A DNA stretch of 34,928 nucleotides. Source: Bacteroidota bacterium (GTDB taxonomy: Bacteria > Bacteroidota > Bacteroidia > Bacteroidales > Paludibacteraceae). The first letter of the stretch is position 1; every line of letters starts with the position of its first letter. A program made the translations under genes and the position numbers. The notes under the pieces were generated by a model. It was not told where the DNA came from. It saw only the letters and a program-made list of their open reading frames with translations, and did not search any database. The DNA is taken from the NCBI GenBank assembly GCA_030706455.1, contig JAUZOL010000019.1:1-34928 (forward strand). The letters run 5' to 3'. Shown in pieces: positions 7,737-15,757 of this stretch.

Positions 7737-8630
7737 TTATTGTTCGGCCAGTTCGGCCAAAAAGACTTCCTGCAAAATGGCCGGATTGTACGACAGTTTG
7801 GCCTGACGCAAACCTTCCACTCCGCCATCCTCCGCCCGGTTCACATATTTGTAGCCGGTGGCGTAATGACGAATCATTTCCCTGTTTATCAACGTATAAG
7901 ATCCACGATAAATGTGTGATGCCTTTTCAAAAAGGCAAAGATAGACCTCATCGTTGAGAGGTGTACCGACAGAAATACCAGCCACTTTGCCATCCAAACG
8001 GATGCAGCCGCCATCGAGTGGCATTTTGTCATAATAGAGAAAATAGTCGTTGATGGCTTTGTTCTCAATAAACCTCTTCGACTCGGGATTGTCGTTGTAG
8101 TGATAATCCCAGGCGTCGTTGAACGCAATGCACTCGCCGATATTTTCGGGAGTAATGGGTTCAAACTGCCACGAGTAGTTTTTTTCAACGAAGTTTATGT
8201 GATTTCGCTTGGGCTGCAAGGCTTTACCGCTCAGCGTCGCCAGTTTTTCCGACTCATAGAGGTATTCGTACTCGTTGCGCGAAGGGATAAATTTGAACTT
8301 GCCCGGCATCAGCCGCTCCATCACCTCTTTGTTCTCGGGCGTAATTTGTCCGATCACCGGAGCGCAATCGAGGCAAAAAGAGTGATCGAGCATCGCTTCA
8401 AGCGTCGGAACCAAGTCGTCGTTGCCAACGGGAAACAGAAAATAGTGGCATCCGTCGACATACGTTTTGATTAACAGATGATTGTCGAATTCGGCAATCT
8501 GGAAATCGTAGACATTCCGCCACAGAAAAAGCACCTCGAACGAGTAGGTGAAAAGTCGTGTATGTTGTTGCTTTAAATAGCTGTTTATTAATTCCTTGTC
8601 AGATAATGTTACCGGTCTGAATGAAAGCAT
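7737..8630 (-). CDS. DUF2156 / phosphatidylglycerol-lysyltransferase-like protein
   Basis: A 297-residue soluble protein resembling the stand-alone DUF2156 (LPG_synthase_C-like, GNAT-type fold) proteins common in Bacteroidota. The C-terminal domains of MprF use this fold to transfer an aminoacyl group from tRNA to lipid. Visible marks: the opening FRPVTLSDKELINSYL, the EYEYLYESEKLATLSGKALQPKRNHINFV block that recurs in this family, and a late YRGSYTLINREMIRHYATGYKYVNRAEDGG block ending EGLRQAKLSYNP. There are no membrane segments, so it is not a full MprF. Actual donor and acceptor are unknown. It is followed by pheS on the same strand with an 89-base gap that contains the pheS promoter, so it is probably a separate unit. 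Confidence 0.75.
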   Translation of the reverse strand: MLSFRPVTLSDKELINSYLKQQHTRLFTYSFEVLFLWRNVYDFQIAEFDNHLLIKTYVDGCHYFLFPVGNDDLVPTLEAMLDHSFCLDCAPVIGQITPENKEVMERLMPGKFKFIPSRNEYEYLYESEKLATLSGKALQPKRNHINFVEKNYSWQFEPITPENIGECIAFNDAWDYHYNDNPESKRFIENKAINDYFLYYDKMPLDGGCIRLDGKVAGISVGTPLNDEVYLCLFEKASHIYRGSYTLINREMIRHYATGYKYVNRAEDGGVEGLRQAKLSYNPAILQEVFLAELAEQ

Positions 8631-8650
8631 AAAGTTGATTTACGATTTTT

Positions 8651-8666
8651 CCCGATAGTTATCGGG
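8651..8666. repeat. Short perfect palindrome CCCGATA/TATCGGG
   Basis: CCCGATA (8651-8657), two-base loop, TATCGGG (8660-8666), preceded by five T. It lies in the leader of the DUF2156 gene. Flanking copies of TTTACGATT (8639-8647, 8674-8682) form a direct repeat. Similar CCCGATA palindromes recur in Bacteroidota genomes as I recall; function unknown. Confidence 0.4.
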
Positions 8667-8826
8667 GTTACAATTTACGATTAGAATCGGCAATTGGCAG
8701 TTATCGCTAAAAAAGCTCCTAAAGATAATAACCAATTGGTGTTCCGGGGATGTTTCAAACCAGATAGAGCACATCGCTGTCCGTTGATTCCGTGTATTCT
8801 GTGTGCTACTGATCATTTCCACATCC

Positions 8827-9975
8827 TTACACCCTCTTCTCCTGCAAATATCGTTCCAACCGATTTAGTCCTTCCGCAATATTCTCTAACGAGTTGGCAT
8901 ACGAAAAACGAACGAAGCCCTCTCCCTTGGTTCCGAAATCAACTCCGGGCGTGATGCCGACATGCGCATTCTCCAGCACATCGAAAGCAAATTTGTACGA
9001 ATCGGAGGTGAACTTGCGGGCATCGGCCAGCACGTAGAAAGCTCCCTGAGGCTCAACCTTTATCTCAAAGCCAATTTCACGCAAACGAGTTATCATAAAC
9101 CTGCGACGTTCGTCATACACCGCTCTCATCTTCACCACATCCGCGTCAGACTCTTCGAGCGCGGCAACACCGGCCGCCTGTGCCGTAGAAGGGGCGCAGA
9201 TAAAAAGGTTTTGCTGAAGGATTTGCAACGTGCGCATATACTCCTGTGGGGCAATCACATAACCCAACCGCAGACCGGTCATGGCAAACCGTTTGGAAAA
9301 ACCGTTCACCACGAAGGCATTGTCGGTAAATTCAAGAATGGAACGTGCCCGTCCGTCGTAAACCAGCCCGTGATAAATCTCGTCGGAAATAACCGGGAAC
9401 GGCAATTGCGCCAGCATTCGGAAAACCGATTCGTCGGCAAGCGTCCCCGAAGGATTCATGGGCGAATTAAAAAAGAGCGTCCGGGTGCGGGGTGTGATGG
9501 CCTTTTGCAGCGATTCGGCTTCGTACTGAAAACCCGTTTCGGCACGTACCTCCACATCGACGGGAACGGCCCGGCAGGCCAGTGCAAAATTGCGGTAACA
9601 GGGATATCCTGGATTGGTCATAATCACCTCATCACCGGCATTACAGATGGCCATCAGTACCATCAGGATGGCAGGCGAGCTGCCCGAAGTAACCAATACA
9701 CGGTCGGGTGTTACCGTTACGCCGTACTCATTTTTGTAAAAACGGCAGATGGCTTCGCGCAGAGCAAGATCGCCAAGCGAATGGGTATAGTGAGTTTTGC
9801 CGCTCTGTTGTGCCTTTTCGGCAGCTTCGGCAACGCATTGAGGCACATCGAAATCGGGTTCTCCCACCTCCATGTGGATGATAGAAATACCCTGTTTTTC
9901 AAGTTCGGATGCCCGCTCCAGCACCTCCATCACAATAAAAGGGGTCATCTGTTCGGCATCGGGATTCAGAAACAT
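8827..9975 (-). CDS. PLP-dependent class I/II aminotransferase
   Basis: A 382-residue fold-type I aminotransferase of the aspartate-aminotransferase superfamily. Visible active-site elements (numbered from the chosen start): HMEVGEPDFDVP near the N-terminus, the TSGSSPA phosphate-site loop, NSPMNPSG with Asn174, VISDEIYHGL with Asp198, and VNGFSKRFAMTGLRLGY with the PLP-binding Lys228 and phosphate-binding Arg236. The C-terminal half holds GVDFG...GFVRFSYANS, with the Arg that binds the substrate carboxylate. I chose ATG 9975; the frame extends to a TTG at 9984, which is less likely. The amino-acid substrate cannot be assigned by eye. No pathway genes adjoin. Upstream lies a large hairpin (10111-10174). 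Confidence 0.88.
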   Translation of the reverse strand: MFLNPDAEQMTPFIVMEVLERASELEKQGISIIHMEVGEPDFDVPQCVAEAAEKAQQSGKTHYTHSLGDLALREAICRFYKNEYGVTVTPDRVLVTSGSSPAILMVLMAICNAGDEVIMTNPGYPCYRNFALACRAVPVDVEVRAETGFQYEAESLQKAITPRTRTLFFNSPMNPSGTLADESVFRMLAQLPFPVISDEIYHGLVYDGRARSILEFTDNAFVVNGFSKRFAMTGLRLGYVIAPQEYMRTLQILQQNLFICAPSTAQAAGVAALEESDADVVKMRAVYDERRRFMITRLREIGFEIKVEPQGAFYVLADARKFTSDSYKFAFDVLENAHVGITPGVDFGTKGEGFVRFSYANSLENIAEGLNRLERYLQEKRV

Positions 9976-10061
9976 GCAGTTCAAAGTTTAATGTTCAAAA
10001 GCCTCGTCCGAAGGCAGAAACAATCTGTGTGAGGAGGAGAGGCTACTAAGGATTTGAAGCT

Positions 10062-10069
10062 CAAAATTA
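10062..10069 (-). promoter_or_regulatory. Candidate -7 element before the aminotransferase
   Basis: TAATTTTG on the minus strand fits TAnnTTTG about 86 bases before the ATG at 9975. No -33 element is convincing, so this is weak. Confidence 0.25.
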
Positions 10070-10110
10070 GAAATAAAATATGAATCTGCCATGTGCGGTC
10101 ATAAAGGATG

Positions 10111-10174
10111 AAATCACACATTTCGTGCCGAAAGTGTGATAAAAATCACATAATTGGCACGAAATGTGTGATTT
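10111..10174. repeat. Long perfect hairpin with internal CRP-like palindrome
   Basis: Arm AAATCACACATTTCGTGCC (10111-10129) is exactly complementary to 10156-10174: 19 bp without mismatch. The 26-base loop holds TGTGA-N6-TCACA (10135-10150), which equals the E. coli CRP consensus half-sites and spacing. The left arm can instead fold locally: ATCACAC with GTGTGAT (10134-10140), TTTCG with CGAAA, so two exclusive structures exist. It stands between the tricorn gene terminator and the aminotransferase start. No coding region crosses it. Confidence 0.8.
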
Positions 10175-10190
10175 TGTGTTTCAGAAACAA

Positions 10191-10224
10191 CAAAGAGCCG
10201 CAACTTTTCGGTTGCGACCCTTTG
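10191..10224 (-). terminator. Terminator of the tricorn-protease gene
   Basis: On the minus strand an interrupted stem (CAAAG, then CGCAAC pairing with GTTGCG, then CTTTG) closes over an AT-rich loop 23 bases after the stop at 10247 and is followed by TTGTTTC. Stem quality is good; the T-tract is imperfect. Confidence 0.6.
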
Positions 10225-10246
10225 ATTATTTGTCAAAAGCAATGCT

Positions 10247-13200
10247 CTATTTTTTCTTACTGTCAACCTGTTTCAGCAATACTTCCACTGCTTTTTCAAT
10301 CTGTTCGTCTTCGCCCTGTTGAATCAGTTCGGGGCGTTGAGCCACTTTGTAGTCAACTTCTTGCTGCATGTTTTCGAGGTAGTTGCCGTTGTTGTCGCGC
10401 ATACCCACGATAGGGATTCCGAAGATCAGGGTTTTGTCCTGCAGGGTTTCCCACCACACACTGCTCATGGTTCCCGGTACAGGCATTCCCACCAAATCGC
10501 CGATACCCACGTGCTTGTACACATAAGGAGTTCCGTGCGCATTGGAGTAGTTGGCTTCGCAAACCAGCATGATTGATGGTTTGTTCCAGCGACGGCTCGG
10601 CATGTCGCAGGCCTCTTTGCCACGCAACACCTGTGAGAAATATTTTTTACCACTGAAAAGCACCTCGATATCCTCGTGCAGGCGGCCACCGCCATTGTAA
10701 CGGGTGTCGATCACGATACCGTCACGATCGTTGTATTTACCCAGCAGATCGTTATAAACTTCGCGGAAACTGCCGTCGTTCATTGCCTGCAAATGCACGT
10801 AACCCAAACGTCCTTTCGAGAGTTTGTCAACCAGTTCGGCATTGCGTTTCACCCAGCGATCGTAGAGCAGATCGTTGTATTTAAGACGGGTGACCGGTTT
10901 TACCGTTTCATCCCAACGTTCTTTGTTCGACGGATTGTAGAACGATACCTTCACGTTCTTATCTGCCAACAGGTTAAGCAACGGGAAGTAATCTTCGCCT
11001 TTGCTGATCTGCTGTTCGTTGATCTTTTCAAGGATAACACCCTCTTTCACTTTGGATGTTGCTTTGTTGAACGGCCCTTTTTCCAGCACTTCGGTCACTT
11101 GCAAGCCGTCGCCCTTATAGTTCCAGTCGAAGAAAAGGCCCAGTTCTGCCGTCTCGTCACCTCCTTCGGCACGCGGATAGTAACGTCCACCGGTGTGCGA
11201 CACGTTGAGTTCGCCCAACAGTTCACTCAGCAACTCTTCAAAGTCGAAGTTGTTGTTGATATACGGCAGATATTGCGCATATTCCTTGGCATAATAGTTC
11301 CAGTCGACACCGAAAATATCTTCACGGAAAATCTTCTCGCGCACCTGTTTCACCACGTGGTCGAACATATACTGGCGTTCTGCAGGACGATCGAGAACCT
11401 TTTGCGCGTTGTAGGCAATCGGAGTCTTCTTTTCTCCGGCCAGCGTAATTTTTTGCGGAGCAACCGGCGAGAGCACAAAGAGATTTTTCTCGTCTTTATC
11501 GAAAGCAAGTGTAGCCTCCTTGGCATTGAGTTTCATCATCAATTTGGTTTCCTGCTTGCGCAACTCGTTTGTCCATAGGTCGTATCCGTTTTCAAAAGCC
11601 GAGAGGTAATAGATTTTTTCGCCGTCCTTCGAAATCACGGCATCGCCCATTTTCGACGAGTTGATGGTAACCCGCACAATGCGATCCTCAATATTATCGA
11701 GTTCCAGTTTGATCTCTTTTACTTTCTTCTCTTTGGCATCAGCTTTTTTGTCCTCTTTCTTATCGGCATCTTCGGCCTTTTTGTCGTCTTCTTTCTTCTT
11801 ATCAGTGCTATCCTTCAACAGTTCGGCCTCCTCTTTCGAGAGTTTGAACTTGTCATGCGCCTCTTTGTTCAGGAAGACCAGGAACGCATCGTCGAGCGAA
11901 CCCCACGAAGCATGACTACGCATCCCGTAACGGTCGCAGAAGAAAAGAATGGCATCGCCTCCCATCATAAATTTCGGGTTGCGGTTGGTATAGCCGCTCG
12001 CCACCAGGTCGATAATGGGTTCGCCACCCTTGGTGCTCACGATGCCTATATCGTTGTAAGGCCAGTGTTTATTGGGTGTGTAATCGAATGTGATCCATTT
12101 GCTGTCGGGCGACCAGTTGAAATCGAGATCACCGTCGGAACTCGAGAAGGTGGTTTTGCCATCGGTGATCTGGCGCACTTTCTTATCGGCCAGCGTAATG
12201 ATTTTCAACTCGCAACGGTTTTCGTAGAAAGCAATCTCTTTGCCGTCGGGTGAAAATTTGGGGTACATCGCATTACGGGGTGTGCTGTAGAGACACTCCT
12301 CGTTGATGATGGTCGCATTCGGGAAGTTCGGTTCTTTCGCATCGGCGATGGATGCCACGTAGAGATTCCAGCTGCCGTTGCGTTCACCGGAATAGACCAA
12401 CTTTTTGCCATCAGAGCTAAAATTCACCTGACGTTCCTGTTCGGGGGTGTTGGTGATTTGCTTGGTGGTTCCGTAATCTACCGATGAGACAAAGACATCG
12501 CCACGGAAGATAAAGGCCATCTGCTTGCCATCGGACGAAACCACGGCTTCGGAGGCTTCCTTCCCCGATTTGAGCACTTCCGTTTCTTCGGCAGAGTCGT
12601 CACGTTTTACGTTGATACTGATTTTTTGCGGTTTGCCGTTCGGTTGCTGCGTATAAATCTCTCCCTGAAATGTGTAGCATAATGTTCCGTTGCGCGACGC
12701 CGAGAGAAAACGCAGCGGATCTTTTTTGAACGATGTAACCTGAGTCACGTTTTTCGGATCGGCAACCGCGAATTTGAATACGTTGAAGCTGCCGCCCCGT
12801 TCGCCCAGAAAATAGACGGTTTTGCCATCGGGCGAAAGTACCGGCGTGCGGCTTTCACCGTTGGTGGCGGTCAGCTTGGTGTATTTTTTATTTTGGGTGT
12901 CGAACATCCAGATATCCCGCACGACAGACGAAGTGTGGTGCTTTCTCCAGCGGTTTTCAACGCCTTTGATGTCGTTGTAATAGATGAATTTCCCATCCTG
13001 ACTTATCGTGGCCTCATCAGCAGGTACCGCGAATACCTGTTCGGGACGACCACCTTTTGCAGAAACTTTGTATAACTCGCCATAGCTGCGGAAGGTAAGA
13101 CTGGCTGCAGGATCCTGAATCAATCCGCTGTAGATAACTTCTTTCCCGTCGGGAGTAAAGCAAAAGGGAATTTCGTTGGAAGAGTGGGTGGTCAAACGAG

Positions 13201-13504
13201 TGGGATTACCACCATCGGCATCCATCAGGTAAACATCGAAGTTGCCTTTACGGTTGGAGGCAAAGGCCAGTTTGCTGCCGTCGGGCGACCACACGGGATG
13301 GTAGTCGTGAGCCGGATTACTGGTCAGCTGACGGGCATTACCACCCTGGTTGTCAACCACATAAATATCACCCTGATAGGAGAAAGCGATTTTGCTTCCG
13401 TCGGGCGAAATAGCCGGATAACGCAACCATTTGGCCGAATTTTGCGCCCATAGCATACCGACCGTCATCACACAAAATAGCAGAATAAAGGTTTTCTTTA
13501 GCAT
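10247..13504 (-). CDS. Tricorn-type S41 protease with beta-propeller, exported
   Basis: A 1085-residue peptidase related to archaeal tricorn protease. Residues 1-20 are a signal peptide ending LWA, so it acts outside the cytoplasm, probably in the periplasm. Residues about 25-555 contain repeated SPDGSKIAF-like strands of TolB/WD40-type propellers, thought to gate peptides. After a highly charged linker (about 556-602, almost only K, D, E and A) come the core domains: the LNVSHTGG block with candidate catalytic His770, a PDZ-like part (about 790-875), and the S41 region with ...GRLGYVHLQAM, DTRYNGGG and EANYSNAHGTP, in which Ser987 is the likely nucleophile. The end PGTMSSVWWETLQDK...GIPIVGMRDNNG is typical. 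Role: degradation of oligopeptides. It is a single-gene unit with its own terminator. Confidence 0.92.
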   Translation of the reverse strand: MLKKTFILLFCVMTVGMLWAQNSAKWLRYPAISPDGSKIAFSYQGDIYVVDNQGGNARQLTSNPAHDYHPVWSPDGSKLAFASNRKGNFDVYLMDADGGNPTRLTTHSSNEIPFCFTPDGKEVIYSGLIQDPAASLTFRSYGELYKVSAKGGRPEQVFAVPADEATISQDGKFIYYNDIKGVENRWRKHHTSSVVRDIWMFDTQNKKYTKLTATNGESRTPVLSPDGKTVYFLGERGGSFNVFKFAVADPKNVTQVTSFKKDPLRFLSASRNGTLCYTFQGEIYTQQPNGKPQKISINVKRDDSAEETEVLKSGKEASEAVVSSDGKQMAFIFRGDVFVSSVDYGTTKQITNTPEQERQVNFSSDGKKLVYSGERNGSWNLYVASIADAKEPNFPNATIINEECLYSTPRNAMYPKFSPDGKEIAFYENRCELKIITLADKKVRQITDGKTTFSSSDGDLDFNWSPDSKWITFDYTPNKHWPYNDIGIVSTKGGEPIIDLVASGYTNRNPKFMMGGDAILFFCDRYGMRSHASWGSLDDAFLVFLNKEAHDKFKLSKEEAELLKDSTDKKKEDDKKAEDADKKEDKKADAKEKKVKEIKLELDNIEDRIVRVTINSSKMGDAVISKDGEKIYYLSAFENGYDLWTNELRKQETKLMMKLNAKEATLAFDKDEKNLFVLSPVAPQKITLAGEKKTPIAYNAQKVLDRPAERQYMFDHVVKQVREKIFREDIFGVDWNYYAKEYAQYLPYINNNFDFEELLSELLGELNVSHTGGRYYPRAEGGDETAELGLFFDWNYKGDGLQVTEVLEKGPFNKATSKVKEGVILEKINEQQISKGEDYFPLLNLLADKNVKVSFYNPSNKERWDETVKPVTRLKYNDLLYDRWVKRNAELVDKLSKGRLGYVHLQAMNDGSFREVYNDLLGKYNDRDGIVIDTRYNGGGRLHEDIEVLFSGKKYFSQVLRGKEACDMPSRRWNKPSIMLVCEANYSNAHGTPYVYKHVGIGDLVGMPVPGTMSSVWWETLQDKTLIFGIPIVGMRDNNGNYLENMQQEVDYKVAQRPELIQQGEDEQIEKAVEVLLKQVDSKKK

Positions 13505-13577
13505 ATATGAAATTTATAAATGATTCCTTGAAACAACGTAGTCATCACTCTTTGAGAATGGTAGATTAGAAGGGGTT

Positions 13578-13585
13578 CAAAATTA
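13578..13585 (-). promoter_or_regulatory. Candidate -7 element of the tricorn gene
   Basis: TAATTTTG on the minus strand fits TAnnTTTG, 74 bases before the ATG at 13504. The -33 is not seen at standard spacing. Confidence 0.3.
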
Positions 13586-13646
13586 AGGAAAAAAATCGAA
13601 TCTGTATTCAGTATGCAAGTTAGAGCCGGCATAACCTTTGAATGCA

Positions 13647-13662
13647 GCGACCTCCGAGTCGC
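13647..13662 (-). repeat. REP unit 1 (diverged)
   Basis: GCGACCTCCGAGTCGC, read on the minus strand as GCGACTCGGAGGTCGC, fits the local REP core GCGANTYGGARNTCGC. It precedes units 2 and 3 with the same spacing that unit 4 has to units 5 and 6. Confidence 0.6.
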
Positions 13663-13674
13663 TAATTATTTTGC

Positions 13675-13733
13675 GCGAGTTGGAACTCGCACGACCCATG
13701 GGGTGCCATTGGGTGCAGCGAGTTCCAACTCGC
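13675..13733. repeat. REP pair upstream of RAYT (units 2 and 3, BIME-like)
   Basis: Unit 2, GCGAGTTGGAACTCGC (13675-13690) with tail ACGACCC, faces unit 3 at 13718-13733, which is its exact reverse complement and is preceded by GGGTGCA. Each unit is itself a hairpin with a two-base loop. This head-to-head arrangement of REP palindromes beside a tyrosine transposase gene is the classical RAYT/BIME layout. Confidence 0.85.
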
Positions 13734-13771
13734 TGAAAGAAATAATGCCATCGAATCTCCAATATTTCAGT

Positions 13772-13779
13772 TACTTTTG
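13772..13779 (+). promoter_or_regulatory. Candidate -7 element of the RAYT gene
   Basis: TACTTTTG fits TAnnTTTG. It lies only 5 bases before the first ATG (13785), so if used, transcription would begin near 13786 and translation would have to start at the next in-frame ATG, 13794. Confidence 0.35.
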
Positions 13780-13784
13780 TAAAA

Positions 13785-14447
13785 ATGAACAACATGGAAA
13801 GAAAAGAGTTTTACCGGCATATGCTGCCTCACTTTCAAGTTCCGGGGCAAATTTTCTTTGTTACGTGGTGTTTAAAATCGGCAGTACCTCCTAAAGCATT
13901 GGTAACACACAAGCAACAATTGATGAATTTGAAATCGGATATTTTTTACGCACAACAAGCCGGCAAAGACTCACAAATAATTGAAAAACTGCAAATGCAA
14001 TATCATATAGGACGGAAAAAATATGTGAAAGCGTATGACGATCTGTTGGATTCAACTCAAGATTTGAACGTTGATTTATCATCTCCTGCCTGTGTTGAAA
14101 TTTTGAAAGATACCTTGTTGTTTTACGAATCAAAGAAGATTGAAAACTTCGCTTTCTGCATCATGCCCAATCATGTTCATTGGGTGTTCCGTACATTCGA
14201 AACTGGAGAAAACGGGAACCCTGTTTATTTGCAGGATATTCTTCAATCGGTTAAACGCTACTCCTCCAACTTCATCAACAAGGCGATGAACAGAACCGGG
14301 ACATTATGGCAGAAGGAGAGTTTCGAGACCACCATCAGGGATGAAAAACACCTTTGGAATGCAATGGAATATACTCTGAACAATCCCGTAAAGGCGGGCT
14401 TGGTCTCTTCTCCTGACGAATGGAAAGGCTGTTGGGTGAGAAAGTAG
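13785..14447 (+). CDS. REP-associated tyrosine transposase (RAYT, Y1 HUH family)
   Basis: A 220-residue single-domain transposase related to IS200/IS605 TnpA. The HUH metal site is His130-Val-His132 in CIMPNHVHWVF. The catalytic Tyr is Tyr196 in MEYTLNNPVKAGLV, matched to Tyr115 of E. coli TnpA-REP by the Y-x3-NP context. Between them the block SVKRYSSNFINKAMNRTGTLWQKESFETTIRDEKHLW is typical of RAYTs. It is longer than the E. coli protein because of an inserted helical stretch (about 45-105). RAYTs bind, nick and rejoin REP hairpins as single strands. REP units flank the gene on both sides, and the stop codon lies 6 bases before unit 4. The reading frame is intact. Start is ATG 13785 or, given the promoter position, ATG 13794. 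Confidence 0.93.
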   Translation: MNNMERKEFYRHMLPHFQVPGQIFFVTWCLKSAVPPKALVTHKQQLMNLKSDIFYAQQAGKDSQIIEKLQMQYHIGRKKYVKAYDDLLDSTQDLNVDLSSPACVEILKDTLLFYESKKIENFAFCIMPNHVHWVFRTFETGENGNPVYLQDILQSVKRYSSNFINKAMNRTGTLWQKESFETTIRDEKHLWNAMEYTLNNPVKAGLVSSPDEWKGCWVRK

Positions 14448-14452
14448 GTGCA

Positions 14453-14468
14453 GCGATTCCCAATTCGC
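14453..14468 (-). repeat. REP unit 4 (diverged)
   Basis: GCGATTCCCAATTCGC, read on the minus strand as GCGAATTGGGAATCGC with tail TGCAC. It occupies the same place before units 5 and 6 as unit 1 does before units 2 and 3, so the whole three-unit block looks duplicated on both sides of the transposase. Confidence 0.7.
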
Positions 14469-14480
14469 AGAGTATTTTGT

Positions 14481-14533
14481 GCGAGTCGGAGCTCGCACGA
14501 CCCGACCCCTGGGTGCAGCGAGCTCCGACTCGC
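14481..14533. repeat. REP pair downstream of RAYT (units 5 and 6, BIME-like)
   Basis: Unit 5, GCGAGTCGGAGCTCGC (14481-14496) with tail ACGACCC, faces unit 6 at 14518-14533, again its exact reverse complement and preceded by GGGTGCA. Compared with the upstream pair, T7 became C and A11 became G in unit 5, and unit 6 carries the matching complementary changes, so long-range pairing is kept while each small hairpin is weakened. Confidence 0.85.
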
Positions 14534-14573
14534 TGTAAAAAACAAAGCAATTAAAGCATCCACAATCCCTTTC

Positions 14574-14591
14574 GGCGACTTGGAAGTCGCC
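14574..14591 (+). repeat. REP unit 7 (single)
   Basis: GGCGACTTGGAAGTCGCC is a perfect palindrome around GG, followed by GCACCCA, matching the tails of the other units. It is alone, 40 bases past unit 6. Confidence 0.7.
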
Positions 14592-14637
14592 GCACCCAAG
14601 CACAACATCCTACATTGCTCACGGTAAAATGATGAAA

Positions 14638-14663
14638 GGCAGTTCCGGAAAACCGAAACTGCC
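14638..14663 (-). terminator. Terminator of the aldo/keto reductase gene
   Basis: GGCAGTT (14638-14644) pairs with AACTGCC (14657-14663) and CGG with CCG over an AAAA loop, with one mismatch. On the minus strand it is followed by TTTCATCATTTT. It begins 28 bases past the stop at 14691. Confidence 0.6.
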
Positions 14664-14690
14664 TTCAACAAATAAAAAAATACCACAATG

Positions 14691-15704
14691 TTATTCCCGA
14701 TACCGGCTCTGACGTTCGATCATCCAGCCGGGATATTCGGGTGCCAGTTTGCTCACTTCGTCCAACCGCTTCAGTTCATCATCCGTCAATTTTACCTCAA
14801 TCGCTTTGAGGTTGTCTGCCAACTGTTCCGGTTTTTTTGCCCCCACAATTACCGAAGTCACAACCGGTTGATTAAGCAACCATGCCAGTGCGATTTGTGC
14901 CACAGAAACTCCTTTCGAAGCTGCTATCTCCTGCATCACGTCGATAATGTCGAACGCTTTCTCCTTGTCAATGGGAGGAAAGTCGAAGTTGACGCGGCGA
15001 CCCTCTTCGGTAGATGCATTGCGACTATACTTCCCACTCAGGAAACCACCTGCCAGGGGACTCCACACCATCAGCCCCATCTTTTGGTCGAGCAGCAACG
15101 GCACCAGTTCCCGTTCCAGATCACGACCGGCAATGGTATAATATGCCTGCAACGACACGTATTTTGCCAGTCGGTTTTGCGCCGAGATGCCCAGCGATTT
15201 CATAATTTGCCAGGCCGCCAGGTTGGAGCAACCGATGTAACGCACCTTGCCACTTTTCACCAGTACGTCAAGCGCTTCCAGGGTCTCTTCAAACGGAGTC
15301 AGCGGATCGAAGCCGTGAATCTGATACAGGTCGATGTAGTCCATATTCAGGCGTTTCAGGCTCTCGTCGGCCTGTTGCAGAATATGTTTGCGGCTCAACC
15401 CCGTTTCGTTAGGTCCCTCGCCCATCATGCCGCACACTTTAGTGGCGATTACCAGATCGTCGCGTTTCAGACCCAGCTCACGGATGGCCTGTCCGGTCAT
15501 CTCTTCGCTCAATCCGAGGCTGTACACGTTGGCCGTATCGATAAAGTTGATGCCAGCATCGACAGCCTGTTTCACCAGAGCATTCACCTCCTGCTGAGGC
15601 AGCGTTCCGATAGCTGTCCAGTAGCCTTTCCCACCGAAAGTCATTGTGCCCAGGCAAAGTTCGGACACCATCATTCCTGTATTTCCAAATTGTTTGTATT
15701 GCAT
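14691..15704 (-). CDS. Aldo/keto reductase
   Basis: A 337-residue NADPH-dependent oxidoreductase with a TIM-barrel fold, cytoplasmic. The catalytic tetrad is complete: Asp56 and Tyr61 in FIDTANVYSLGLSEE, Lys89 in VIATKVCG and His130 in LYQIHGFD. Family blocks GKVRYIGCSNLAAWQI and MVWSPLAGGFLSGKY are present, and SVIVGAKKPEQLADNL near the end is the NADP 2'-phosphate region. The overall form resembles YajO/AKR11-13 type general reductases of carbonyl compounds; the real substrate is unknown. ATG at 15702-15704. It is transcribed alone, with a terminator downstream and an inverted-repeat element upstream. Confidence 0.92.
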   Translation of the reverse strand: MQYKQFGNTGMMVSELCLGTMTFGGKGYWTAIGTLPQQEVNALVKQAVDAGINFIDTANVYSLGLSEEMTGQAIRELGLKRDDLVIATKVCGMMGEGPNETGLSRKHILQQADESLKRLNMDYIDLYQIHGFDPLTPFEETLEALDVLVKSGKVRYIGCSNLAAWQIMKSLGISAQNRLAKYVSLQAYYTIAGRDLERELVPLLLDQKMGLMVWSPLAGGFLSGKYSRNASTEEGRRVNFDFPPIDKEKAFDIIDVMQEIAASKGVSVAQIALAWLLNQPVVTSVIVGAKKPEQLADNLKAIEVKLTDDELKRLDEVSKLAPEYPGWMIERQSRYRE

Positions 15705-15757
15705 AAATTCCTATTTTAAAATTATTATTCTAATACAATGGATCGTTATAAAATATG

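Noticed and set aside
8962-10032. Plus-strand open frame of 356 codons opposite the aminotransferase
   Set aside because: It is a shadow of the aminotransferase, rich in His/Arg/Gln as expected of antisense translation.
10676-11578. Plus-strand open frame of 300 codons inside the tricorn gene
   Set aside because: Antisense to conserved S41/PDZ coding sequence; no start signal or homology.
13647-14591. Repeated palindromes as a possible CRISPR array
   Set aside because: The units are in alternating orientation, spacers are unequal and a transposase sits in the middle; this is REP/BIME structure.
14688-15719. Long plus-strand open frame (343 codons) opposite the aldo/keto reductase
   Set aside because: It mirrors the reductase frame and has no family motif; the reductase has a complete catalytic tetrad.
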